Shown here: positions 38,010-47,641 of the stretch, one piece after another
Position numbering within the stretch: position 1 is the stretch's first letter
Layout: every line of letters starts with the position of its first letter
From: Massilia violaceinigra
Lineage (GTDB): Bacteria; Pseudomonadota; Gammaproteobacteria; Burkholderiales; Burkholderiaceae_D
DNA: 64,000 nt
Direction: 5' to 3'
Assembly (NCBI RefSeq): GCF_002752675.1
Contig: NZ_CP024608.1
Location: 7,378,001 to 7,442,000 of the forward strand
Program-made: the position numbers and the translations under genes
The notes under the pieces: generated by a model
Database searches by the model: none
Seen by the model: only the letters and a program-made list of their open reading frames with translations
What the model was told of the DNA's origin: nothing

Positions 38010-38030
38010 CGTGGTTTGGGAGAGCGCGGT

Positions 38031-38696
38031 CTACTGGTAATAGTTGATCGTTACCGAGCCGCCCGGCGGGACTACGATCGAGTAGCCATTGCCCGGGGTG
38101 ACGGCAATGTTGTAATGCGTGGATGTCGGGGCCACGCCACCGCCCACGCCGCCGGCGAAGGTGTAGCCGAATGCCGTGCTGTCGCTGCCGTTTGTGGGCG
38201 AGCCGTAGTAATTCCAGCTCACCGTGGCCGACCAGTTTTGATTTGACCCGCCACCAGAAATATTCCCACTCGTTTGCCAGCCGGATTCGTAGGAAATCGT
38301 GGCTGATCCCGCGACCACGCCCGACAATGAGTAGCCAGCAGTGGCAACCGTGTACGTGTTGTTTGAATGCTGGCTGATGTTGTAGAAGGTATAGCTCGGG
38401 TTGCCACCGGCGTTGATCGCGTTACGCTGCGCAATCGCTGAATTTGTTGCAGAGGCCCAGTCATAGGTGCCGGCATTCGAGCCGCCGCTGCCGATGTACC
38501 AGAACACTGTTGCCACCGTCGTGCTCGCGCTGAGTAGGGGCGCCGCGCCGCCGTTGCTCCCTTTGCCGATCAGGCTGTCGACCATTGTGGTGGATGCGGG
38601 TGCCGTCCATGTGCCGCTGCTGGTAAAGGTTGCGGTCATGGGGATGCGCGCGCGCTTCCCGTAAAACCCGCTGCGGCGGGCGTCGATAGGCGTCAT
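38031..38696 (-). CDS. Glycine-rich phage tail-tip/adhesin-like protein
   Basis: 221 residues, no named family recognised. It is rich in Gly, Ser, Thr and Asn with repeated aromatic-Gly patterns (FAGGVGGGVAPTSTHYNIAV, SYESGWQTSGNISGGGSNQN), similar in style to glycine-rich tail-fibre tips. The ATG at 38696 is two bases after the preceding stop. As the last structural gene it likely contributes to host recognition. Confidence 0.55.
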   Translation of the reverse strand: MTPIDARRSGFYGKRARIPMTATFTSSGTWTAPASTTMVDSLIGKGSNGGAAPLLSASTTVATVFWYIGSGGSNAGTYDWASATNSAIAQRNAINAGGNPSYTFYNISQHSNNTYTVATAGYSLSGVVAGSATISYESGWQTSGNISGGGSNQNWSATVSWNYYGSPTNGSDSTAFGYTFAGGVGGGVAPTSTHYNIAVTPGNGYSIVVPPGGSVTINYYQ

Positions 38697-38698
38697 GA

Positions 38699-39547
38699 TC
38701 AGCCTCGTAGCACTGACACGATGAGCGTGGTGCCGCCATCGCGCGTCGACACCATGACGTAATCGGTGCCGCCTGTCTGCCACGTGATATTCGCTGCGGC
38801 TGCAGTCGTCTGGATCACGCCATCGTACCGGATGAACCGCGCGCCCGCAGGCCACGCCGGATTGCCTCCAAGGGCGATATTTACCAGCTCAAGAAATTGC
38901 ACCGCCTGCTTGCCGCTGGCCGGCCAGCCCGTGAAGCTCATCGTCTTCGCGCCCGACGCCGGTGCCACACGCTGGGTGCCACCGTTCGCATAGGCCACCG
39001 CAGTGCTCGTGCCGTTGTCGTAGAAGGTCATCGCCCGTGTAAGTTCCTGTAGATCGGACAGCAGCGCGAGGGTCCCCCCGGCCGCTGGCACAGTCAACGG
39101 AATAACTGTGCCCGGTGGAATCAGCGCGTCGCACTCGAAGCGAACCTGCTTCGACGCGTCAATACTTCCTTTCGCGATCGAATTCGTGTCGACGAAGGCA
39201 ACGATGCTGCTTGCCGTCGCCGCGCTGCCTGCTGCCGCTCCCGCCCAAGATTGGGCTTGGTCCCTGTAACTCATGGAGGCATCGGCGGCGAGTTGTGCCG
39301 TATTTTTGTACCCGAGCGCGGCGTCGCGCGCTGTTTCCGCCGCCGTCTTCGCTGCGCTCGCTGCGGACTCCTTCGCGTTGACGTTCGCTTCCAATGCATT
39401 CGCCTGAACGCGCCAGGCATTGATCTCGGGCGGAAGACCCTGCTGCGCCGCTACGGATGCCGCTGCCTTCTCGCTGAACACGGCCGGGGTGTCCGTGAGC
39501 GGGTTCGGCGCCGGTGGCAGCGCGGTGATCACTTGGGTTATTGTCAT
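38699..39547 (-). CDS. Phage tail-fibre-like protein
   Basis: 282 residues. Residues ~25-110 are Ala-rich and likely coiled coil (NALEANVNAKESAASAAKTA, ARDAALGYKNTAQLAADASM). The C-terminal half looks beta-rich. The ATG at 39547 overlaps the previous stop (ATGA). It is probably a trimeric fibre. Confidence 0.6.
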   Translation of the reverse strand: MTITQVITALPPAPNPLTDTPAVFSEKAAASVAAQQGLPPEINAWRVQANALEANVNAKESAASAAKTAAETARDAALGYKNTAQLAADASMSYRDQAQSWAGAAAGSAATASSIVAFVDTNSIAKGSIDASKQVRFECDALIPPGTVIPLTVPAAGGTLALLSDLQELTRAMTFYDNGTSTAVAYANGGTQRVAPASGAKTMSFTGWPASGKQAVQFLELVNIALGGNPAWPAGARFIRYDGVIQTTAAAANITWQTGGTDYVMVSTRDGGTTLIVSVLRG

Positions 39548-40590
39548 ATCAGTCCTCGGAATGAAATCGGCGCGTTCTGGCCACTGTTTGAAATCGGCAC
39601 TTCCCACTGGTCGATGTAACCGTAGGCATAGGTCATTGAATATTTCGTAGAGCCGATGACGATCAGCTCGACATCGGTGTATTCAGTAAGCAGCCGGTGC
39701 GCCTCGTCTTCAAAGCCATCCGGTATGCGAACCTCGAAATTGAGGCGCTTGGCGTTCGCGCGCTTGAAGATGGTCACGTTGCCGAATTTATCGGTGTCGA
39801 CCGTGGAGTAGCTGAGCGTCCCGCCGGTCACGCCCCATTGCGTGGTGCCGATCGTCCGCGACTTTCCAACGAAGCACCCGCCTATCGCGGCATCGAGTCC
39901 AGCGTTCTCGATCGTGATTGTCAGCGACGACGCTGCGTAGGGCGGCACGCCATCGAACACCACATCACCGACCCTGATCGGAACCTCGTAGTAGAAGTCA
40001 TACCAGTTCAGGACGTGATGCCGCACCAGGCTTTGCGTGCGCGTGTACCCGGTGCCCGACTGCGTGATGGTCGCGCTGGCGCCCTCGACGTTGAGCAGGG
40101 TAACGGTGTTGACCAGGCCGGGCGCTATGACGAAGCTGATCGAGTTCGGCACGACGGTTCGGCTGTTCAGCGCCTTGTCGAACGCATTCCAGCGATTCGT
40201 CGCGCTTTTGCGCAGCCACTTGGCCTTGTCGGTGAGCGCGTTGCCCAAGTTGCCCGCCGCCTGGGATTCGTATAGGTCGTGCACGTTGGCCGAAATGCTC
40301 GACACCACATCGCCTAGGCCGTAGGAGGTGCCCGCGCTGTAGGGCGCGTAGACTGTCCCCAGCGGCTTCCACCAGGTTGGCGAGGTGGCAGGAGCGTGTC
40401 CAACATTGCTCGCCAGGAGCCCCTGATAGACGGCCTGCTTCGTTCCCGTGCTTACACCAACGACGGCGCCCAGGACGTATGTGGAACCAGACGAATACTC
40501 TTGCGCCAGCCCCTCGGGCACCGTGCTGCTGATCAGCATGGCGTCGGTGATGGCAACCGGCCGGATCAGCCAGAAATCGGCGGCGCTCAC
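39544..40590 (-). CDS. Phage tail protein, probable tail-tip component
   Basis: 348 residues with two carbohydrate-binding-like modules near residues 30-110 (YVLGAVVGVSTGTKQAVYQG, YAPYSAGTSYGLGDVVSS). The C-terminal part (NFEVRIPDGFEDEAHRLLTE, GYIDQWEVPISNSG) resembles phage tail proteins that link the tube to fibres. The start is GTG, overlapping the tape-measure stop (GTGA). No J-like host-specificity protein is present nearby. Confidence 0.6.
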   Translation of the reverse strand: MSAADFWLIRPVAITDAMLISSTVPEGLAQEYSSGSTYVLGAVVGVSTGTKQAVYQGLLASNVGHAPATSPTWWKPLGTVYAPYSAGTSYGLGDVVSSISANVHDLYESQAAGNLGNALTDKAKWLRKSATNRWNAFDKALNSRTVVPNSISFVIAPGLVNTVTLLNVEGASATITQSGTGYTRTQSLVRHHVLNWYDFYYEVPIRVGDVVFDGVPPYAASSLTITIENAGLDAAIGGCFVGKSRTIGTTQWGVTGGTLSYSTVDTDKFGNVTIFKRANAKRLNFEVRIPDGFEDEAHRLLTEYTDVELIVIGSTKYSMTYAYGYIDQWEVPISNSGQNAPISFRGLI

Positions 40591-43500
40591 GCTGGCACCT
40601 CTTTCGTGCGTACGGCGACGCCGCCATCGGACAGTCGGTCCTGCGTGTCGGCAGACCGCTGCGTGTTCGACGCAATCCTGTTGAGCACCGTCTGCTGGGC
40701 GGCGACCTGCGCGGTCAAGCGCTCGACCACCACTTCCAGCCCTCTGGTATCACCGCCCTGAACTGCCACGTTCTGCACGTATGGCTGGCCAGGCACCGCC
40801 GGCGCCGGCGTGCTCGCAGCCGCGCCGGCCGCGAACACGGAGGGTTCGAGGCCGAACATGCGCGACAAGATGTTCCCGGTGTCGATCAGACTACCCATCG
40901 TCTGTGCGCGGACGCGGTCGCGGTCCATCGCTGTCAGCGCGTTGGCCTCGGAAAGGTCGAGTAACGATTTCGAAAGCTGGGGCAGGAGCTTTGCCGCCTC
41001 CTGGTCCCCCGCGCGCGCCTGCGCCGTTTTGATCGAAAATGCAGCCTGCGCATCGGCTATCGATGCCGGCGTGTTTTCGTTCAGCATTCCGCGAACGCGC
41101 GCGACCTCATCAAAGATCGACTCGGTAATTGCCCGGTAGGCGCTCTGGATCTGTTCAGCGGCGCGCCTGGCGTCGTCAGCAATATCCTGTTGCTCCTTCG
41201 CGGCATCCTGGGCAAGCTTGAGGGCATCCGCCGCTGACTTGGCCGCAAGCGCATCCGCTGCGTTCTTGTCCTGGATGGCAAAAATTGCTTCCTTCAAGGC
41301 CTTGTTTGCAGGATTGAGCGCGTCGAGTTCCAGTTTGCGCAATCCTGCCGTGTCGCCCTGCAGCTGCATCATTTCTCGCTCAAGACCCGCCCGTTCCGTG
41401 ACGATGGCACGAGCGGATACAGCAGCACTGTCAAGCACGGCAGCCGCTTCCTTCGCTGCCGTTGCCTGGTCCTGCATGGCGTGCAGCTGCCTGGCGAGCG
41501 GGGCCACCGTTGCGTCGAGGCCTGCAATCTCCGCAGCGCGCCGCTGCTCCAGCGTCATGCTGGCTTGCTCCAAGGTGGCGATCTGCTCCGCGTACGACCT
41601 CATCGATGCTGCCGTGGCTTCGTTTGCGTCCTTGGCCGCCTGCGCTGCAACAACGCTGTCAAACAGGGCGCGGTTGCTCTCGTCAAGCGCGTCCCGTTGC
41701 TTTGCAAGCAGCTGCGCGGACGTCATCGTGGTCGCGTCGTATTCTTCCTGCAGGCCGGCCCGCTCCTCGAACACCGCTGCCATATCCTTCGCACCCGGTG
41801 TGACCAGGGCAAAAGCTTCCTGCAACGCCATCAGGCCCGTGTAGGTCTCGGCGCCCTTCGCGGTGTTCAGGTCGAGGCCAAGCACGACTTCCTTGAACTG
41901 ATCCCGGGTTGTGACTCCGGCCATGCCGAGCGCGGCCATCTGCTCGGTGACCTGCCGCTGAACCGGTGCCAGGCGCTCCGCCTCCGTCAGGTAGTTGTTG
42001 GCGAAGCCGGATGCCTGCTCCGACAGCGCGTCAATACCTCCCGCCAGGTCGATCAGATATTGGCGCGCGGCCAGGCTGCTCACGCCGGTGGCGCCGAACG
42101 TCATGCCGATCGACGACAGGGCCGAGTCCAGAATCGCCGAATTCGATGCGAGCCGGATTACCGTCTCTGCATACCCCTCGCCGACCTCGCGGAAACCATT
42201 CAGGTCGGGGAAAACGGCCTCGGCCATGTCGTCCATCGTCTTCGAGATTGCAGCGTTCAGCGCCTCGGTCAGCGCATCCCCGCTCAAGCCCTTGAACGAC
42301 AGCTTCGTCTTATCGATCGTCAGCGCATCGAGGGTGGCCGTCACGTGCTCGACGCGCACGCCGAGCGATTCCGCAGCGCTACCCAGCACCGTTTCGGCGT
42401 CGGTAAAGATCTGCGAAAACTGACTGGCGAGCGCGGGATCAAGAGCCTGCGTGTTCATAGTATTGTTGGTCGATGAACCGAACAGGCCCTTTTTCTTCGT
42501 GTCGACGCTGGCGTATTGCTCATAGCCGGCGCCGGCCTGCAGGTCATTTACACGACCGCCGAACTGGATGCCGCTGTCCACAATCGTCGTTGTGACCTTC
42601 CCGAAAATAAAGGACGCAACTTTTTGCATCACCGAGGCCAACGGATTGATGCTACTCCCCAGTAATTGCGAATTGACGATCGCCTGGCCGTTCTGCTTTA
42701 CGCCCGTCTGGATCCCCATGTTGGACCCGTCAACCACGCCGGGCGCGCGCACGATGAGGTTGGTCAGCCCTTTCATGGATGCCTCGATCGAGCGTAAAGC
42801 GGTCAGCATCCCCTGGTTGATCGGGATCAGGTTGCCGGAATTCGCCTCCAGCATTTCGAGTGACCGCTGAATCGATGCGGACCGTGCGTCCTTGTCGCCG
42901 AACACGCCACCGGTGCCTTGCTTCTTCTGCACCTCTGCGGCCGACATGCCACCGCCACCGCCGCCACCGCCGCCGGACATGGCCACGCCGACGCCGGCGA
43001 GCAGCGCGATCACAGCGGCGCCCGCGGCAACGTTGTACGGGAATGGCAACGACGCGAGCGTCTTGGCAAATGCAGCAACCCCATCCGCTGCCGCGCGCAA
43101 GCCGGAATTGATGATCGACTTGCCAGTCGCGGCATCGTCCGCCGCCGACTCCGCCGCCCGACTGGTGACGAACAGCCCCGTGAAAGCCCTCAACAGGCCG
43201 CTCTTGGTCAGCATCGCTTCGATAGCCATGGCCATTTCCGTCGCGCGAAACGCCTTCTCTGCGCCTTCCATGACCTTGTAGCCAGTGCTGTTCACTTTAA
43301 AGAACCCCTTCGCGGCAGTTGCCATATCGCCGTACGACTTCACGCGCGCCTGTGCGGACTGCTTGGCGGCCGCGATCTCGGCTTTCAGCACGGTTTCCGG
43401 GCTGTTGCGCTTGTCGTCCTTGACTGCCGCCAACTGCGCCGCAATCGCAGCCTGGGCGCGGCCGTAGCCCGATAGCGCGGTGGTCAGGCCGCCGATGGCA

Positions 43501-45257
43501 GAACCGACCTTGCCGAAGGACGCAGCCATGCCTGATGCCGCTGATTTTGTGGCCTCGTCGATCTCGGCCATCACTTCAAGCAGTTCTTTTGCCTGGGTCA
43601 GTCCAGGCGCATCGCCGAGCGCGCCCGCGCCAAGCTGCGCGTCGGCGAGGCCTTTCAGCGCATCGATGCGGCGCTGAATGTCGGCAATGCCCTCGTCAGT
43701 AAGGACGGCCGACTGTTTGGCAGCTTCGAGTTCTGCGATTTGCGCGAGCGTGATTGCCTCGGGGAGCATGCCGTGTGTCCGGATTTTTGTTAAAAGCGCC
43801 TCGGTTTCGGAGTTGATAGCCGCGACTTCGCTTTCGGAGTTGGCGCGAGCCTGGGCCACAACCTGGTCTGCGTCGGCTTTGGCCTTCGCTGCCTTCGTGG
43901 CGATATCGAGCGCGAGCGCTTCTTCCATGATTTTTGTGCGCAGCTCGGCGGTGGGCGCTACTGCTGCCGCGCGCGCCGCCGCCATCATTTTGAGCTGGTC
44001 GGAGCCCAGGCCGACTTGCCTGGACTCCACTTTCAGCGCTTCGATAAAATCGTCCGCTTGCTTTATTGCCGCAGCGCTCTCCTGCGCAGCCTTTTTCGCT
44101 GCAGCGTCGCGCTCACGTTGCGCCTCGGCAGCGATGCGTTTTGCTTGTGCGGCTGCTTCTGTTACCTTTTTTTCTGCCGCCGCCTTGATTTCGGCGTCCT
44201 TCAAGAATGCGGCCGTTTTCTCTGCTGCTGCTTTCCGCTCCGCCTCACTGCTCTGGTGCGCTTCAGCCTCCACTTTCTTGGCTGTTTTTCCAACCTCAAG
44301 CCAACGCTTTTCCCAAGCGTCGAACGAAGCACGGCCGCTGGTTGCGTCCTCCTTCATCATCGTGTCGATGTTCTTGAGCGCCTTAAAATCCAGCGCGACA
44401 AGCGATGCGACGGACGCGGCGATGCCGCCAATATCATTGCCGATGGTTTTAAATACAAACGCGACATTGCCACCCAGGATGACCAGGGCGCGGAACGTCT
44501 CCATCAGCGGGCTGAACGAATTGCCGGCGTCCTCGGCGCCTTCGGCAGTCTTGAGAAGATCCCCGGCAAGCAAATTCAACATTGGCAGGAGGCCCGTCGC
44601 AACGCGCGCGCCCGCGCCGGCCGCAATTGCGCCGAATTCGTCCAGCATGTCGTTGAACTGAGCCGCGTCTGCCGAGCTTTGAGTCGTGATGCCCGACAGC
44701 TGCTGTCCTCGCTTGACCAACTCGGCTATTCCTTCTCCGCCCTCGTCCAGCAACACCGCGGCGTCCTGCCAGGACTTGCCCAGGACGGCCGCCCCGAGCG
44801 CAGCGCGCTGCTGGGGGTCTTCGATATTCTTGAAGACGGTGGCGAACTGTTTGAAGGCTTCAATCGGCTCCTTGGCCGTAACGCCCAGCTTTGAGAATTT
44901 ATCCGCGTCGGTGCCCATGTTCGTTGCAAGCTTCGTGATCGAAGCCGCGGCTTTTTCAAGATCGGCCCCCGAAAGCTTGGCGCCGTAGCTCAAGCCGGCC
45001 AAGTCTTCGACAGTAACTCTGGTGCGGGTGCTCAAATCGGTCAGGCTGTCGATTGTGTCGAGCGATCCTTTTATCATTCCGCCAAACGCCGCGACCGACA
45101 GGACGCCGGCAATTGCGCCGAGCGCCGTCTTGGCCATGTCGGCAGCCTTCGCCATACGCGTCGTATTGTCCTCGACCGTGCGGCGTGCCTGGTCCATGTC
45201 CGTGCGGATCCTGGCGACATCGGCCATCAGTTGAATTTCGAGCTGGCCAGCGAGCAT
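40587..45257 (-). CDS. Tail tape measure protein
   Basis: 1556 residues from the ATG at 45257 (GAGGA upstream; the GTG at 45281 has no Shine-Dalgarno). Long helical and coiled-coil stretches alternate with hydrophobic segments, including one before a Gly run (VIALLAGVGVAMSGGGGGG). The N-terminus (ADVARIRTDMDQARRTV) is typical. It sets tail length; at roughly 1.5 A per residue the tail would be near 230 nm, an inference. It is preceded by the tail chaperone frames. Confidence 0.9.
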   Translation of the reverse strand: MLAGQLEIQLMADVARIRTDMDQARRTVEDNTTRMAKAADMAKTALGAIAGVLSVAAFGGMIKGSLDTIDSLTDLSTRTRVTVEDLAGLSYGAKLSGADLEKAAASITKLATNMGTDADKFSKLGVTAKEPIEAFKQFATVFKNIEDPQQRAALGAAVLGKSWQDAAVLLDEGGEGIAELVKRGQQLSGITTQSSADAAQFNDMLDEFGAIAAGAGARVATGLLPMLNLLAGDLLKTAEGAEDAGNSFSPLMETFRALVILGGNVAFVFKTIGNDIGGIAASVASLVALDFKALKNIDTMMKEDATSGRASFDAWEKRWLEVGKTAKKVEAEAHQSSEAERKAAAEKTAAFLKDAEIKAAAEKKVTEAAAQAKRIAAEAQRERDAAAKKAAQESAAAIKQADDFIEALKVESRQVGLGSDQLKMMAAARAAAVAPTAELRTKIMEEALALDIATKAAKAKADADQVVAQARANSESEVAAINSETEALLTKIRTHGMLPEAITLAQIAELEAAKQSAVLTDEGIADIQRRIDALKGLADAQLGAGALGDAPGLTQAKELLEVMAEIDEATKSAASGMAASFGKVGSAIGGLTTALSGYGRAQAAIAAQLAAVKDDKRNSPETVLKAEIAAAKQSAQARVKSYGDMATAAKGFFKVNSTGYKVMEGAEKAFRATEMAMAIEAMLTKSGLLRAFTGLFVTSRAAESAADDAATGKSIINSGLRAAADGVAAFAKTLASLPFPYNVAAGAAVIALLAGVGVAMSGGGGGGGGGMSAAEVQKKQGTGGVFGDKDARSASIQRSLEMLEANSGNLIPINQGMLTALRSIEASMKGLTNLIVRAPGVVDGSNMGIQTGVKQNGQAIVNSQLLGSSINPLASVMQKVASFIFGKVTTTIVDSGIQFGGRVNDLQAGAGYEQYASVDTKKKGLFGSSTNNTMNTQALDPALASQFSQIFTDAETVLGSAAESLGVRVEHVTATLDALTIDKTKLSFKGLSGDALTEALNAAISKTMDDMAEAVFPDLNGFREVGEGYAETVIRLASNSAILDSALSSIGMTFGATGVSSLAARQYLIDLAGGIDALSEQASGFANNYLTEAERLAPVQRQVTEQMAALGMAGVTTRDQFKEVVLGLDLNTAKGAETYTGLMALQEAFALVTPGAKDMAAVFEERAGLQEEYDATTMTSAQLLAKQRDALDESNRALFDSVVAAQAAKDANEATAASMRSYAEQIATLEQASMTLEQRRAAEIAGLDATVAPLARQLHAMQDQATAAKEAAAVLDSAAVSARAIVTERAGLEREMMQLQGDTAGLRKLELDALNPANKALKEAIFAIQDKNAADALAAKSAADALKLAQDAAKEQQDIADDARRAAEQIQSAYRAITESIFDEVARVRGMLNENTPASIADAQAAFSIKTAQARAGDQEAAKLLPQLSKSLLDLSEANALTAMDRDRVRAQTMGSLIDTGNILSRMFGLEPSVFAAGAAASTPAPAVPGQPYVQNVAVQGGDTRGLEVVVERLTAQVAAQQTVLNRIASNTQRSADTQDRLSDGGVAVRTKEVPA

Positions 45258-45302
45258 GGCATCCTCAGTAAAATGAGCCACCAGGAGGTGGCGGGTTGTG
45301 CG

Positions 45303-45733
45303 CTAGTCGAGCGCGGCGTCGATCAGCTTGGAAAGGTTAGGGGATCGGTACAGCTGGCCGTACGGCGGCTTGCAGGCTGAATCCTTCGCCGCGTGGGACT
45401 GCGCCAGGTAGTCCTGCGACAAGCGTCGGAGCAGGCCGGTCTGCCATGGCTGCAGGTCGATCCCGGCGTTCTCCTGCCATGCGCGGATCTCGGCCTGCGA
45501 AATGACAACTGGCCCGTCCATCCCCGCCATGACAGGGCCGACTTCCCAAAAATAATTGATCAGGTACTCGCCACCGTCGATTGGTGGCATGTCCGGCTGG
45601 ACTTTGTCGCGCTTGTAACGGTCCAGCCGGGAGAGCTGCGCCCCCGCAGGCTTCTTGCCAGGAGGGTCCGGCACCGCGTGAAGCCACGCCGTCTGCCGGA
45701 CGTACAGGCTTAGGCAGTCGGCGAGGGCTTTTT
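45303..45733 (-). CDS. Tail assembly chaperone, second frame (-1 extension)
   Basis: The annotated GTG-start frame begins at 45674, but the frame is open without a stop up to the slippery site at 45728-45734 and reads ALADCLSLYVRQTAWLHAVP before it. It is therefore best seen as the -1 extension of the chaperone at 45710-46132, like lambda gpG-GT. The extension holds about 140 residues (YLINYFWEVGPVMAGMDG). It contains no ATG at its head and lies directly before the tape measure gene, as expected for this system. Confidence 0.7.
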
Positions 45734-46132
45734 GAAATTTCCACGGTCACCGAGGAATTTTTCGGCGTCGTCAGCGATGTGGCCGATTTCGATGTCGGCG
45801 TACGTCGCCTTGAACAGCTCGAAGCCCTTTTTGCCCTCCAAGCCAGCACCGCCGTTAAACGACGCGGTCACGGCGGCCAGAAACTCGGCGCGCTCGATGT
45901 TCTTGTCGTCGGCCGACTGCTTGCTCTCCGACTTGCCTTGCATGCGGCCGAACACGCGGGTGCTGTTGCGCTCATCGGCGGCGTGCTTGGCCTTCTGGAA
46001 TTCCTTGGTGCCGGGGCTGTGCAGAGTGATGGTCAGCGGTTCGCCCTTTTCGTTGAACTGCGCCTCGCCCGAAGCGTCACGGACGGGCATATCAGCGGTA
46101 GCGGCAATAGCGAGGTTTTTCAGATTGAACAT
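45710..46132 (-). CDS. Tail assembly chaperone (G-like)
   Basis: 140 residues (MFNLKNLAIAATADMPVRDA, EFQKAKHAADERNSTRVF, KKGFELFKATYADIEIGHIA). The position between tail tube and tape measure and its size match phage tail assembly chaperones. It ends NFKKPSPTA; a -1 slip at TTC AAA AAG would extend it into the frame ending at 45303. Confidence 0.75.
   Translation of the reverse strand: MFNLKNLAIAATADMPVRDASGEAQFNEKGEPLTITLHSPGTKEFQKAKHAADERNSTRVFGRMQGKSESKQSADDKNIERAEFLAAVTASFNGGAGLEGKKGFELFKATYADIEIGHIADDAEKFLGDRGNFKKPSPTA
45728..45734 (-). promoter_or_regulatory. Putative -1 ribosomal frameshift site CAAAAAG
   Basis: On the minus strand the 0-frame reads TTC AAA AAG CCC and the -1 frame reads CAA AAA GCC CTC. 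This C-AAA-AAG heptamer lies 18 bases before the 0-frame stop, the expected place for the conserved tail-chaperone frameshift. Confidence 0.65.
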
Positions 46133-46236
46133 GGTGATTCCTTTTCGTGGGTAGAGAAATGCCCGTGCCGGCCGCCGCGCCCACGAAGGCGACAGCGACC
46201 AGCCGGTGCTTGTGATGGCCGGTTGGCCGGTGGAGG

Positions 46237-46695
46237 TTAGATAGCAGCGACGCGGATCGTGTCTTTCTGGCGCAACAGCGTCAGCGAGCCCTGCACGATG
46301 TCATCGACCGCGCCGTTGTTCTCGACGAACGTTGAAACCTGGGCGGTAAAGTAGCGCAGCGCCCCATCCTGCTTGATGAGCTTGAACGACAGGATGTCGT
46401 ATGTGCGGCTGGCATCGTCGACGATGATCTGGCCCTCGTCTTCTTCGTCCCAGCCCATCATGAATTCCGATTCGCCCAGCGTGTAGCTGGCCTTCTTCTG
46501 AATCTGCTGCGCGGTATCGACCGGGGCATGCGTCGAATTGTTGTAGGCGCGGCCGGTGACCGAACCCATATTGGTGATCTCGCCAATCTTGGTCCAGGTC
46601 AGCGCGAGAAAGCCGGCCGCGTTGTAGGTTGCTGGTGCTGCCACGGAAACCCACAGGGAACTTTCCGCGACGGTCGTAACATTTTCACCGCTCAT
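46237..46695 (-). CDS. Major tail tube protein
   Basis: 152 residues from the ATG at 46695. The beta-rich composition (TKIGEITNMGSVTGRAYNNS, QGSLTLLRQKDTIRVAAI) and the position between the tail completion gene and the chaperone fit a siphovirus tube protein. A terminator-like hairpin lies upstream. Confidence 0.75.
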   Translation of the reverse strand: MSGENVTTVAESSLWVSVAAPATYNAAGFLALTWTKIGEITNMGSVTGRAYNNSTHAPVDTAQQIQKKASYTLGESEFMMGWDEEDEGQIIVDDASRTYDILSFKLIKQDGALRYFTAQVSTFVENNGAVDDIVQGSLTLLRQKDTIRVAAI

Positions 46696-46716
46696 GATAT
46701 TGCCTTTCAATGCAAA

Positions 46717-46750
46717 AACCTGCCGGGCGGAATGCTCAGGCAGGCAGGTT
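46717..46750 (-). terminator. Terminator-like hairpin upstream of the tail tube gene
   Basis: AACCTGCC (46717-46724) pairs with GGCAGGTT (46743-46750), and the A-run before it (46714-46718) gives a T-tract on the minus strand. It lies inside the structural operon. Confidence 0.7.
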
Positions 46751-46757
46751 AAAAAAC

Positions 46758-47162
46758 TTAAATCGGGTCGTAGTACTTGATGCGGAAGTCGCGGGTCTGC
46801 TCGAAGATTCCGGCGTTCTCGTTGCTCATGTCCGGGCCGATGAGGTCACGCTGGATATCGGCAACCATGATGCCGGCTACCTCACGCCGGCCGCCGCGAA
46901 TCGCACTTCCAACCAGGCGGATGATCTCGGCCTGCTGTACGATATTTTTGGCGTGCACAGTCACCTGAGTGCGGCTTGTTGTGAGCACGGTCGTGGCGGT
47001 GTCGGCGACGCGCGCGTGCGGTACGTTCGATATCGATTGAATCGACAACGCCGGCAGAACCACCGTCGACTTCAACGTGCCCGCGACAATGCGCGGCCCG
47101 ACGACCGCGGCCAGCGGCGCGTCGGCAGCGAGCAGCGCGCGGATGATTTTCCAATCGCTCAT
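46758..47162 (-). CDS. Tail completion / DUF3168-like protein
   Basis: 134 residues beginning MSDWKIIRALLAADAPLAAV, typical of tail terminator proteins (DUF3168). The start overlaps the previous stop (ATGA). It probably caps the tail tube at the head-tail joint. Confidence 0.72.
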   Translation of the reverse strand: MSDWKIIRALLAADAPLAAVVGPRIVAGTLKSTVVLPALSIQSISNVPHARVADTATTVLTTSRTQVTVHAKNIVQQAEIIRLVGSAIRGGRREVAGIMVADIQRDLIGPDMSNENAGIFEQTRDFRIKYYDPI

Positions 47163-47641
47163 ACGATTTCTGGCGCCGGGACGTTGATGCCTTCTGCGGT
47201 AAGCCGTTTGCGTATCTGCGCCGCGATTGCCTCGATAGCTTGCGGCGCTTTTGCATCGAGGGCCGGCCGCATGAATGGCTGCGGCCGAGCGCCCGGGTGC
47301 TCGACGGAGCGGAACGGCGTACCGTTAATCGCCAGGGCATCGGCGTCCTTGGGCTCGATTTTGTGCGGCCGCGTGCCATATTCGACCAGGTGCGCGTGCG
47401 GCGCCATTCGGCCGCCAGCCTTCACGGTGCCTGTAACGGTGCCGCGCTTTGTGCCGCTGGAGATCCGTACACTCTTCTGGAGCAGCCCCTGGTCGACGGG
47501 CACATTGGCTTTGGCCTCGTCCCGGATAACCACAGCGCCGGCGCGCAGCGCGGACCTCATAATGTTTTTCTCGAGCTTCGCTGGCAGCGCCGAGAGGAAC
47601 GCCGACAGCTCGCGACCGCCGCGAATGTTTGAATCAGCCAT
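47159..47641 (-). CDS. HK97 gp10-family minor tail component
   Basis: 160 residues with ALRAGAVVIRDEAKANVPVD and TVKAGGRMAPHAHLVEYGTR, the signature of HK97 gp10-like tail joining proteins. It overlaps the previous gene by 8 bases. Confidence 0.85.
   Translation of the reverse strand: MADSNIRGGRELSAFLSALPAKLEKNIMRSALRAGAVVIRDEAKANVPVDQGLLQKSVRISSGTKRGTVTGTVKAGGRMAPHAHLVEYGTRPHKIEPKDADALAINGTPFRSVEHPGARPQPFMRPALDAKAPQAIEAIAAQIRKRLTAEGINVPAPEIV

Noticed and set aside
45277..45292. GCCACC/GGTGGC hairpin before the tape measure gene as a terminator
   Set aside because: The stem is real, but the following T-tract is poor (TCATTTTA), so a terminator call is not supported.
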